Shown here: positions 1-5,641 of the stretch, piece after piece | How the letters are laid out: each line of letters starts with the position of its first letter | How positions within the stretch are numbered: the stretch's first letter is position 1 | Notes under the pieces: generated by a model | What the model was told of the DNA's origin: nothing | Database searches by the model: none | Seen by the model: only the letters and a program-made list of their open reading frames with translations | Position numbers and translations under genes: made by a program | NCBI GenBank assembly: GCA_002413665.1 | Contig: DHXK01000180.1 | Location: 8,968 to 15,403, forward strand | Direction of reading: 5' to 3' | Length of the DNA stretch: 6,436 nucleotides | Source: Legionellales bacterium UBA5158 | Lineage (GTDB): Bacteria; Pseudomonadota; Gammaproteobacteria; DSM-16500

Positions 1-1720
1 CGAACTGATGCATAGTCTCAGATTTAATTTCCTCAGAAGCTGAGGGAAACCAAGCATCGATAATGGCATAAACTTTGTAATAATGATAATTCCAATTACT
101 CCATGGCATACTAGTGGCAAATTTTAATAACAGCGTAATGGCTCTATCTAGCAATTGCTGTGATTGAGTTATGTTATAAGATTCAAGTATCGTTCTCATA
201 CATGGCATGTATTGAACTTGTGAGATATGCGTTAAGCGCAAGAGAAGTGCATCAATAATTGATGCGCTCATATCGTCTGGCAAGAGGTATTTTAATTTAG
301 ATAAGTCATGCAGAAGTCCACCATCTCTCTCCTCTAACTCTCGGATCTGACTTTGATTCAGAACATCATATCCACGTATGAATTTTAACTTTTCTAAAAA
401 TACCTGAGCTAGTTCTTGTTTTTTTGCATCACTAACTTGTGTTTGAGATTTTTTTATAAGTTCGAAGCGATTGAAATCCTGATTGCTTGCACCTGATGAG
501 TTATCGTTAACACTAATATAACTATTACAACATCCCGCCCTCAACCGATCAATTATATAATCTATTGTGCGATCGGCTTGCTTGGTATTGAATTCATATT
601 GTAGCTTTATTAAAACACCTGAAGCGTAATTACGAACGTTATCATATTTGTGGGAAATAGCACCTAGAAGCGCATCTACAATTTCCAATTGAATTACTTT
701 AGATGCGTCAGCAAATAATCCATTAAATATAGAGCCAGCACAGGTTTGACTATGGTCATAACCTAAAGATTCTATACTTTTTCTTAAAAAAACATCTACA
801 AGATTCAGTTCAATAATAGTTAGTATATAATTTTGTGCGCTTGACAGAGCCGCAATGCATTCATCTTTGGTTTTGTTAAGTTGCTCTTTTAACCAATGTA
901 CAATTTTCTTTTTGAATTTGTCGGGAAAAAATGGCTGTAGATTTTCTAAAATATATATTTTACTGAGTGGTAGATTATTATTATAAGATTTGTGATTCGT
1001 AATATGTTTGAATACTGCATTAAAGTGAGTTTTTGTAAGGTGTATCTTCCAGCTTTTTAACAAGTTGAGTGATAATAAAGTTCCCACTGACATGTAGTTG
1101 CTGACATTAATGTCTTCAATTACTTTCATGATCATTCTATCAGTGGGTACTAATTTAATGACTTCATGCAAATCTTCAACTATTCCAAAATAAAAATAGT
1201 CGTAGGGATATTGATCCGCTTGCAAAGTTTTTGTAGCGATTGTATTAAATGCATCACACGATGAGGAGTAACCTGTATCAACCTTGTAATCTGGACCGAT
1301 CCTATTACAAATACCAATAATATTTTCAAATTGAGTTTCAGTCAGTGCCTTTGCATATGGATTTATAGTAAGATTTGCAATTATTTCATTATCAAAGCTT
1401 GTGATGTAACTCGGATAACATGATAAGAAAAATTCAAGTAATGCTAAAAAAGGTTTTACTTCATGGAGTTTGACCATTCTCAATCTGAAGTTGACTTTAT
1501 CTAATTGTAATCGAATTAATTTTTTTCTTTCAAGCTCTATTAATTTTGGCAACGACGTACAAAATAAATTTGCAAATTGGCTGAGCGGGTAATTTTGTAA
1601 GCCACCAATCTTAAGTTGAGATAATCGGTAGTATTCTTTACATAACTCATGCCAAAGACTTATGTCATTCATGGATTTGTTATTTTGATAAAGTGAAGTA
1701 ACAAATGTAGAGTTGATCAA
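1..1720 (-). CDS. Large HEAT-like alpha-solenoid protein, function unknown, C-terminus off the left edge
   Basis: An uninterrupted minus-strand frame runs from 1720 to the left edge, 573 codons without a stop. I start it at a TTG (1720-1718) because AAGGTG lies 5 bases upstream and an in-frame TAA sits just before it. The first in-frame ATG (1672-1670) has no visible ribosome binding site. The predicted protein has no signal peptide or membrane segment. It is almost entirely amphipathic helices, and residues about 340-395 look like a HEAT unit (IVDALLGAISHKYDNVRNYA and the helix after it). A polar, Ser/Asn-rich break near residues 395-410 precedes a second helical block. Such solenoids usually bind proteins; I see no catalytic motif. 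It could be a secreted effector, the sensor part of a defence protein, or a structural cargo protein. The family is not recognised and the fold call rests on helix pattern alone. Confidence 0.75.
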   Translation of the reverse strand, partial: MINSTFVTSLYQNNKSMNDISLWHELCKEYYRLSQLKIGGLQNYPLSQFANLFCTSLPKLIELERKKLIRLQLDKVNFRLRMVKLHEVKPFLALLEFFLSCYPSYITSFDNEIIANLTINPYAKALTETQFENIIGICNRIGPDYKVDTGYSSSCDAFNTIATKTLQADQYPYDYFYFGIVEDLHEVIKLVPTDRMIMKVIEDINVSNYMSVGTLLSLNLLKSWKIHLTKTHFNAVFKHITNHKSYNNNLPLSKIYILENLQPFFPDKFKKKIVHWLKEQLNKTKDECIAALSSAQNYILTIIELNLVDVFLRKSIESLGYDHSQTCAGSIFNGLFADASKVIQLEIVDALLGAISHKYDNVRNYASGVLIKLQYEFNTKQADRTIDYIIDRLRAGCCNSYISVNDNSSGASNQDFNRFELIKKSQTQVSDAKKQELAQVFLEKLKFIRGYDVLNQSQIRELEERDGGLLHDLSKLKYLLPDDMSASIIDALLLRLTHISQVQYMPCMRTILESYNITQSQQLLDRAITLLLKFATSMPWSNWNYHYYKVYAIIDAWFPSASEEIKSETMHQF

Positions 1721-1965
1721 AATAACACCTTATGAATCCATCCGATAGAGAAAATGTGCAGTTTACATCAATATGATTGGTTCGTCTTGTGTATCGTATA
1801 AAGTTTAGTGCCTGACAAGGTTTTTAAAAAATACAAACTACCCACCACGGCATAACGAACACATTTCTTAAGTTCCGCCACGCCCAAGTTATACCCAAAC
1901 TGAAATCTAGGAATCGAATTAAGAGAAAAATAACTTCACTTGAGCATGCTGAGAAGCCTCATTAT
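1721..1965. other. Intergenic gap between the solenoid gene and the dehydrogenase
   Basis: No ORF or RNA gene is supported here. Bases about 1868-1905 (containing CCGCCACGCCC and GTTATACCCAAAC) are richer in G+C than the flanks and could be a remnant or a small dispersed repeat. A short palindrome AGCATGCT (1945-1952) lies just past the dehydrogenase stop, inside an imperfect hairpin followed on the minus strand by ATTTTT. This is at best a weak terminator for the repressor-dehydrogenase operon. Confidence 0.4.
1790..1818 (-). promoter_or_regulatory. Candidate promoter of the solenoid gene
   Basis: On the minus strand TTGTCA (1818-1813) is followed after 17 bases by GATACA (1795-1790), about 70 bases upstream of the TTG start. 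The -35 match is good and the -10 match is weak. Nothing else in the gap looks better. Confidence 0.25.
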
Positions 1966-2871
1966 TTAATGTGACATTTTATTAATTAATACTACCGCAG
2001 CTACCCCAGCAGCAATCGCACCTGCAGTAATGCAAGATTTGTGAGATTTCGCAAACGATGTAAAAAATGAACACCAATGCTTTTTATCTGCTGGTTGAGA
2101 TTGTCGCGACTTTACTTCACCAGGCGCCGCCCATTCAGCTTGATGCGAAACGGTATAGATATCCCAATCCTTTTTCATAAAGGATTCATTGTCTACTTTT
2201 AATAACAACCATGATAAAAATTTTGCTACTGTTTCAGGTTTCAATAACTCATCACGTTGATGAAATCCTTGAAATGCCCCTACTGCAGGAAATCTTAACG
2301 AATCATATGAACGCATTTCTTGCTGAATAGCGGTATCAACAACCCCTGGCATAGCACTACCAAATGAAATCCCTTGATCTTTCAGCTCAACATTGCAATA
2401 TTCTTTCCACATGTATAAAGCTGATTTTGAAACTCCATATGCAGACATCGCTGGCATAGAGTTATGTGCTAAACCTGTAGATACATTTAAAACACGTCCA
2501 CCATTTTTTAAATTTGGCAGTAATAATTTAGTTAAAAAAATAGGTGCTTTAGTGTTAACTAAATAATGTTGATCCCACTCTTCTTCAGTTAATTCAGAAA
2601 ATTTTCTAGGTATTGCAATACCTGCATTATGTACTAAGAAAACCCCAGTTGTGTTGGGTTCAATAGCATTCTTAATTTTTAGTCTATCTTCATTTTTAGT
2701 GATATCTGCAACGACAACTTTTATATTATCAGGATATAACTTTTGCAATTCTTCCAGCATTTCTTTACGCCTAGCAACAGCTATCACATTGTGATTGAAT
2801 GCGGCAAAGTGCTCAGCTAATGCTTTACCTATACCAGAACTTGCACCTGTCACTATTATTGTCTGTGGCAT
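1966..2871 (-). CDS. Short-chain dehydrogenase/reductase with hydrophobic C-terminal tail
   Basis: This is a 301-residue classical SDR-family oxidoreductase, expected to use NAD(P)H; the substrate cannot be read from sequence. The cofactor motif TGASSGIG is at residues 8-15, ADIT at 55-58, HNAG at 81-84 (usual form NNAG), structural Asn at 106, and the catalytic Tyr-x3-Lys at Y145/K149. The catalytic Ser normally 13 residues before Tyr is Thr (T132), with S131 next to it. The region after the SDR core is unusual: a basic, polar stretch (about 253-280) leads to ITAGAIAAGVAAVVLI (281-296) and a short KMSH-type end, which looks like a C-terminal membrane anchor. Typical SDRs end near 250 residues. 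The gene starts 16 bases after the repressor stop, so it is probably co-transcribed with it. GAG 8 bases before the ATG is a modest ribosome binding site. SDR identity is secure; the anchor is inferred. Confidence 0.9.
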   Translation of the reverse strand: MPQTIIVTGASSGIGKALAEHFAAFNHNVIAVARRKEMLEELQKLYPDNIKVVVADITKNEDRLKIKNAIEPNTTGVFLVHNAGIAIPRKFSELTEEEWDQHYLVNTKAPIFLTKLLLPNLKNGGRVLNVSTGLAHNSMPAMSAYGVSKSALYMWKEYCNVELKDQGISFGSAMPGVVDTAIQQEMRSYDSLRFPAVGAFQGFHQRDELLKPETVAKFLSWLLLKVDNESFMKKDWDIYTVSHQAEWAAPGEVKSRQSQPADKKHWCSFFTSFAKSHKSCITAGAIAAGVAAVVLINKMSH

Positions 2872-2887
2872 ATAATTTACTCGTCTT

Positions 2888-3532
2888 TTATATAAATTGA
2901 TTTAAACACCAGGTTACGACACCACATAAACGCGCGTGATCATCAAGTTTCACCATAGGGTATTGCGAATTCAAAGGTTTCAAATAGGCTACTCCACTGT
3001 CAACCACGTATTGTTTGAAAGTGACTTCTTTTGCTCCACTAAGCAAAGCTATAACATAACTTCCATCAGTAATTTTTTTTAGTCTGTCAACTACGATAAT
3101 ATTACCTTCAATAAAAGTTTTCATATTCCCGAGGGGCGCTGCCATCGCATCTCCTTGCACGCGTAAAGCATACAAGTGAGAGTGCTCGGAATAAAATAGG
3201 GATACGAATTCAAGCTCTGCGTGCTCTAAAATATTAATGCTATCAAATAATCTAGCGGCATCTACATAACTAACAATGGGAATAGGGTATCTAAGATCAC
3301 TATTATCTTTTTGTAAATCTTTTGATATTACTTGTTTGCCATAATGTAACCATGCTGGATCAGTTTTTAAAACTTCCGCTAATTTATGAAGTTGTCCTAA
3401 AGGAGGAATACGGCGACCGGTCAAATAATGTGTAATCGCCCCATATGTCACTCCCATCTGTTGAGCTAACATTTCACGACTTAATTCTAGAAGCTTCATT
3501 CGCTCTTTAACGCGCTCTACCCATCCATTCAT
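2888..3532 (-). CDS. Phage-type CI/LexA-like repressor (HTH + S24 domain), predicted cleavage-deficient
   Basis: This 214-residue transcriptional repressor has an N-terminal HTH_3 DNA-binding domain (about 5-63, with recognition segment GVTYGAITHYLTGRR) and a C-terminal S24/LexA-like dimerisation domain (about 83-210). In S24 repressors a Ser in a GDSM motif and a Lys carry out RecA-stimulated self-cleavage at a hinge Ala-Gly. Here the Lys is present (K173 in VTFKQY), but the motif reads QGDAM, putting Ala at 129, and the hinge reads VDAA (A92-A93) instead of V-x-A-G. Both changes predict no autoproteolysis. It is divergent from the replication operon, and its own promoter overlaps an operator-like site, so it probably regulates itself and the rightward promoter. 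The start fits HTH family length; the ribosome binding site (AAGAGA) is weak. It likely maintains the quiescent state of the element. Similar P22-C2-like repressors are known on Legionella integrative elements. Confidence 0.92.
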   Translation of the reverse strand: MNGWVERVKERMKLLELSREMLAQQMGVTYGAITHYLTGRRIPPLGQLHKLAEVLKTDPAWLHYGKQVISKDLQKDNSDLRYPIPIVSYVDAARLFDSINILEHAELEFVSLFYSEHSHLYALRVQGDAMAAPLGNMKTFIEGNIIVVDRLKKITDGSYVIALLSGAKEVTFKQYVVDSGVAYLKPLNSQYPMVKLDDHARLCGVVTWCLNQFI

Positions 3533-3566
3533 ACACTTATCTCTTTTAGGAATCTAATTGCTGCGA

Positions 3567-3595
3567 ACGATACCAGAAGTATTATTGATTATCAA
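3567..3595 (-). promoter_or_regulatory. Leftward promoter for the repressor-dehydrogenase operon
   Basis: On the minus strand TTGATA (3595-3590) and TATCGT (3572-3567) are separated by exactly 17 bases. Transcription would begin near 3560, leaving a leader of about 28 bases before the repressor ATG. Operator-like site O1 overlaps the -10 and spacer, which fits autoregulation. Confidence 0.6.
3570..3582. promoter_or_regulatory. Operator-like site O1
   Basis: ATACCAGAAGTAT matches the core ATAC-N4-AGTAT shared by three sites in this region. It overlaps the -10 hexamer of the leftward promoter, the position expected for repressor autoregulation. It is the least symmetric of the three. Confidence 0.6.
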
Positions 3596-3596
3596 T
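3584..3596. promoter_or_regulatory. Second kind of palindrome, between O1 and O2
   Basis: ATTGAT-T-ATCAAT is a perfect 13-base inverted repeat unlike the O sites. It covers the -35 of the leftward promoter. Its centre (3590) lies about midway between O1 and O2. It could bind another regulator, or be chance in AT-rich DNA. Confidence 0.35.
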
Positions 3597-3599
3597 TAA

Positions 3600-3612
3600 A
3601 TACTAATAGTAT
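3600..3612. promoter_or_regulatory. Operator-like site O2 (best palindrome)
   Basis: ATACTAATAGTAT has the shared core. With one more base on each side (3599-3613) it is a perfect inverted repeat, AATACTA-A-TAGTATT. It lies between the two promoters, just upstream of the rightward -35. It is the likely highest-affinity site if symmetry reflects binding. Confidence 0.65.
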
Positions 3613-3620
3613 TTTTATTA

Positions 3621-3650
3621 TTGACATTAAAATACAGATAGTATTATTCT
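3621..3650 (+). promoter_or_regulatory. Rightward promoter of the phage-like early operon
   Basis: A perfect -35 TTGACA (3621-3626) is followed by TATTAT at 15-base spacing (3642-3647) or TATTCT at 18-base spacing (3645-3650); the true -10 is uncertain. Transcription would begin near 3655-3658, about 30 bases before the ATG at 3686. Operator-like site O3 lies across the spacer and -10 region, so repressor binding should block the promoter. Confidence 0.6.
3632..3644. promoter_or_regulatory. Operator-like site O3
   Basis: ATACAGATAGTAT shares the ATAC-N4-AGTAT core and the TATT that follows it in O1. It overlaps the spacer and -10 region of the rightward promoter. Its centre is 32 bp from O2 and 62 bp from O1, about three and six helical turns, so all three sites face nearly the same side of the DNA. 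Confidence 0.6.
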
Positions 3651-3685
3651 TCCTTCGCTATTAACAATGAATGGAATGAACTTAA

Positions 3686-3757
3686 ATGCGTGAATACTCA
3701 AAAATATTTCCACAAATATAGATTGGATCTACAGCAAAACAGATTAAAGCCTTAGGT
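3686..3757 (+). pseudogene. Original N-terminus of the replication protein, cut off by an amber codon
   Basis: In the same frame as the downstream replication gene, an ATG at 3686 reads MREYSKIFPQI, then TAG (3719-3721), then IGSTAKQIKALG running straight into the gene. From memory, replication proteins of this phage family begin MREY(S/A)K..PQFWIG.TGK, so the TAG stands where a conserved Trp codon (TGG) is expected, one base away. The upstream peptide is therefore the true family N-terminus interrupted by a nonsense change. Alternatives are a sequencing error, amber suppression, or use of the first 11 codons as a leader peptide. Confidence 0.7.
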
Positions 3758-4531
3758 TTGGAAGCCCAATTGCTTTCTCACTACTTGATTACATGTCCTC
3801 ATGCCACAATGATAGGAGTTTACTATTTGCCTCTTGCCTTAGTGGTTCATGAAACCGGGATTCCACTGGAAGCAGTTTCTAAAGCACTGCGACAATTAAC
3901 AGAGATAGACTTTTGCAGCTATGACGAAGCAATGGAATACGTCTGGGTCCATAACATGGCCTCTTATCAGATCGCTATTCAACTTAAGCCAAATGATAAC
4001 CGCGTTAAAAATATTATTGATCTTTATAAAAACTTACCTAAGCTGAAATTTTTATCAAAGTTTTATCTAAAATACAAAGTAGCTTTTTGCCTAGAGAAAA
4101 CTGAAGAAAACTTAAGCCCCATAGAAGTACCTTCCGAGCCCCTTCTAAGCCAGGAGCAGGAGCAAGACCAGAATCAAGAACAACAAGAAGATATATATTG
4201 TTCTGTTGCTGTTGAAAAAAAATCTGATGAACCACTTCAAAGCCAATCTTCCCAGACAGTACAAGCTAAAAAAATCTTAGATTTCTTGAGTGAGAAAACA
4301 GGAAAAAGTCATCCTGCTACAGCTTTCAATCTAAATTTGATCAAGGAAAGACTTCAAGGTGGTGCAACCGCTAAGGAATGTTTTCAAGTCATTGCGAAAA
4401 AAACTCGAGCCTGGAAAGGTAATGAAAAAATGGAAGTGTTTTTGCAACCATCAACCTTATTTCGCGAATGTAAATTTTCACAATATGTCAGTGAATTAGT
4501 TGTAACGCAACGTGCGGAGAATCTGCAATGA
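3758..4531 (+). CDS. Phage replication / replisome-organiser-like protein (apparent N-terminally truncated form)
   Basis: The readable frame is 257 codons from a TTG; adding the upstream segment gives 281. The N-terminal part (about 1-112; PHATMIGVYYLPLALVVHET and YVWVHNMASYQI) resembles winged-helix phage replication initiators. A Glu/Gln-rich linker covers about 125-165. The C-terminal part (about 170-247; KKILDFLSEKTGK, AWKGNEKMEVFLQPSTLF) matches the conserved phage C-terminal domain Phg_2220_C, found in replisome organisers that load host helicase at an origin. The TTG has no ribosome binding site, since AGG sits only 1 base before it, so I doubt it is the native start; it follows an in-frame amber codon. 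It is first in the rightward operon, in the place of lambda O, with no Cro-like gene before it. Family assignment is fairly sure; whether functional protein is made is open. Confidence 0.8.
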   Translation: MEAQLLSHYLITCPHATMIGVYYLPLALVVHETGIPLEAVSKALRQLTEIDFCSYDEAMEYVWVHNMASYQIAIQLKPNDNRVKNIIDLYKNLPKLKFLSKFYLKYKVAFCLEKTEENLSPIEVPSEPLLSQEQEQDQNQEQQEDIYCSVAVEKKSDEPLQSQSSQTVQAKKILDFLSEKTGKSHPATAFNLNLIKERLQGGATAKECFQVIAKKTRAWKGNEKMEVFLQPSTLFRECKFSQYVSELVVTQRAENLQ

Positions 4532-4755
4532 ATAACAAACGTTTATGTCCTGAGTGCAAGCAATTCCTAGAAATAACTACTCGTAATTGTCCCTGTGGAT
4601 GGCAGGAAAGTAAAAATTTTAATCTTGTAAAATCAGATCCATTTTGCAAATACACATCAGCAGGAAAACGTTGTCAAAAAGTTGGTGGGATTTGCTCGTC
4701 TCCCTACAGCACTTCAGGGCCTTGGTATTGCATTGATCACTGGCGAACAATCTAA
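4528..4755 (+). CDS. Small Cys-rich zinc-binding protein
   Basis: This 75-residue protein starts inside the previous gene; ATGA is shared between its start and the replication gene stop, so the two are translationally coupled. It has a zinc-ribbon-like set C7-x2-C10...C21-x-C23 (CPEC, CPCGW), then a second Cys/His set C40, C49, C56, C68, H71 ending in GPWYCIDHW. This suggests two small zinc sites. Similar unnamed proteins follow phage replication genes in other gammaproteobacterial prophages, from memory. A role in replication or nucleic-acid binding is inferred from position only. Confidence 0.75.
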   Translation: MNNKRLCPECKQFLEITTRNCPCGWQESKNFNLVKSDPFCKYTSAGKRCQKVGGICSSPYSTSGPWYCIDHWRTI

Positions 4756-4796
4756 CTAAAATCAACTGCAGCAATAATTATTAATAGGAATTAAGA

Positions 4797-5060
4797 GTGA
4801 ATAATAAATTACAAAAAAATTTCGATAGAATAGCAACCATCAGAACAAACATAAGAGCACATAAAAAAAATATTAAATTGCTTCACCATAATGCAACTTA
4901 TCATAAAAAAATGAATGACAGACATATAGCTTATAGGGTAGTTAGTTTTAATAATTTAGGAAGAAGCGAGGCTAGGTATCGCTGGACAGTTAAAAATCTT
5001 AGCTTGCAAATAATATTGCTTGAGAAAGAGTTAGAAACATTAATTGAATGTGGAATATAG
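4797..5060 (+). CDS. Small basic helical protein, unknown function
   Basis: This 87-residue ORF starts at GTG. The start is chosen because AGGA (4786-4789) lies 7 bases upstream. The protein is rich in Lys, Arg, His and Asn and is predicted mostly helical, with a basic N-terminal half (about 10-48) and a C-terminal heptad-like helix (WTVKNLSLQIILLEKELETL, 63-82) that could dimerise. It has no signal peptide, membrane segment or Cys motif. Its stop overlaps the ribosome binding site of the next gene, placing it in the same operon. The family is not recognised. The basic charge would suit DNA or RNA binding, but this is only a guess. Confidence 0.65.
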   Translation: MNNKLQKNFDRIATIRTNIRAHKKNIKLLHHNATYHKKMNDRHIAYRVVSFNNLGRSEARYRWTVKNLSLQIILLEKELETLIECGI

Positions 5061-5069
5061 GAGAAATCC

Positions 5070-5477
5070 ATGAATGAAGGAGAAATTAATAAAAAATTTA
5101 CTGCTTATATAGAATATCGTCTTCAGGAATGGGCTAATTGGTTCGATAAAGGAAATTTTTATGGAATTGGGTTTAGTACATCAACTATAGAATATCGATT
5201 GATGACAGAAGGTATCGTATCGAACCAACCTGGATATAAGACATTACATTGTAATGATGAAGCCGAAGAGATCGAGAATTTAATTAGCGAAATGCATAAA
5301 CAAAATTTTAAAATGTCTTTAGCACTTAGACATCATTATTTTGGTTATAATAAAAGTCACGACCGAAGAAGCGCATTACCTTTTTCACGAACACAACTTC
5401 AAACTTACTTAGGAATGGGTCGTCAATGGTTAGCAGGTCGCCTAAGTGCAAAAGTAAAAATGGTTGATTTATCTTGA
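5070..5477 (+). CDS. Phage antitermination protein Q-like
   Basis: This 135-residue protein resembles the phage 82-type antitermination Q family. Seen in sequence: LQEWANWF (18-25), GIGFSTSTIEYRLMTEG (32-48), an acidic helix NDEAEEIENLISEM (62-75), ALRHHYFG (85-92) and a C-terminal helix-turn-helix-like part SRTQ..YLGMGRQWLAGRL (106-125), a layout like sigma region 4. Q proteins bind DNA near a late promoter, load onto paused RNA polymerase and make it ignore terminators. A strong ribosome binding site (GGAG, 7 bases before the ATG) supports the start. It is last in the early operon, as Q is in lambdoid phages, and is followed directly by a candidate promoter and two terminators. Here the downstream genes are for conjugation, not phage lysis and heads. 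An ArpU/RinA-like activator is the main alternative. Confidence 0.75.
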   Translation: MNEGEINKKFTAYIEYRLQEWANWFDKGNFYGIGFSTSTIEYRLMTEGIVSNQPGYKTLHCNDEAEEIENLISEMHKQNFKMSLALRHHYFGYNKSHDRRSALPFSRTQLQTYLGMGRQWLAGRLSAKVKMVDLS

Positions 5478-5489
5478 CCTTGACCGGTC
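5474..5489. repeat. TTGACC direct repeat plus GACCGGTC palindrome at the end of the Q-like gene
   Basis: TTGACC occurs twice head to tail (5474-5479, 5480-5485), and the second copy runs into the perfect palindrome GACCGGTC (5482-5489). This G+C-rich block is conspicuous in AT-rich surroundings and overlaps the stop codon of the Q-like gene. It could be a binding element for the Q-like protein or another regulator. Confidence 0.5.
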
Positions 5490-5503
5490 GGTTTTGATAT
5501 AAA
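5474..5503 (+). promoter_or_regulatory. Candidate promoter downstream of the Q-like gene
   Basis: TTGACC (5474-5479) is followed after 18 bases by TATAAA (5498-5503), with initiation expected near 5510. A further -10-like TATGAT (5509-5514) lies at about the first transcribed bases, where lambdoid late promoters carry a sigma-dependent pause element. An alternative pairing is TTGACC (5480-5485) with TTATCT (5504-5509), also 18 bases apart. Transcripts would meet a terminator within about 45 bases. Confidence 0.4.
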
Positions 5504-5527
5504 TTATCTATGATGTGATTCGTATGT

Positions 5528-5554
5528 AAAAAGCCTGCTAACCGCGGGCTTTTT
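5528..5554 (+). terminator. Intrinsic terminator T1
   Basis: An 11-bp stem, AAAAAGCCTGC (5528-5538) with GCGGGCTTTTT (5544-5554), one T-G wobble, loop TAACC and five terminal T. It ends the early operon. The A-tract makes it potentially active in both directions. Confidence 0.85.
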
Positions 5555-5566
5555 CATTTCTAGCAA

Positions 5567-5599
5567 CCAGAACTTTTAAATTAAGCTCTGGTTTTTTTT
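5567..5599 (+). terminator. Intrinsic terminator T2
   Basis: CCAGAAC (5567-5573) pairs with GCTCTGG (5585-5591) with one A-C mismatch; inner CTT/AAG extends the stem. Eight T follow (5592-5599). It stands 12 bases after T1, so the pair forms a strong barrier before the conjugation genes. Confidence 0.8.
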
Positions 5600-5641
5600 C
5601 GCCTATTATTCTTTGAAAAAATTATCTGGAGTTATTTAAAA

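Noticed and set aside
1670..1672. ATG as start of the solenoid gene
   Set aside because: It has no ribosome binding site, while the in-frame TTG 48 bases upstream has AAGGTG at good spacing. It remains a possible alternative.
1811..1825. CCTGACAAGG followed by T residues as a plus-strand terminator
   Set aside because: The stem is only three base pairs, too short, and no plus-strand gene ends there.
1910..1922. GAATCGAATT, resembling the T-arm of a tRNA
   Set aside because: No acceptor stem, anticodon arm or CCA end can be built around it on either strand.
3501..3514. A boxA-like string, CGCTCTTTAACG, on the plus strand
   Set aside because: It is antisense to the repressor start codons and lies upstream of the rightward promoter, so the early transcript would not contain it.
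4038..4235. A 65-codon minus-strand ORF
   Set aside because: It lies wholly inside the replication gene on the other strand, across the repetitive Glu/Gln-rich linker, has no ribosome binding site and shows no family features.
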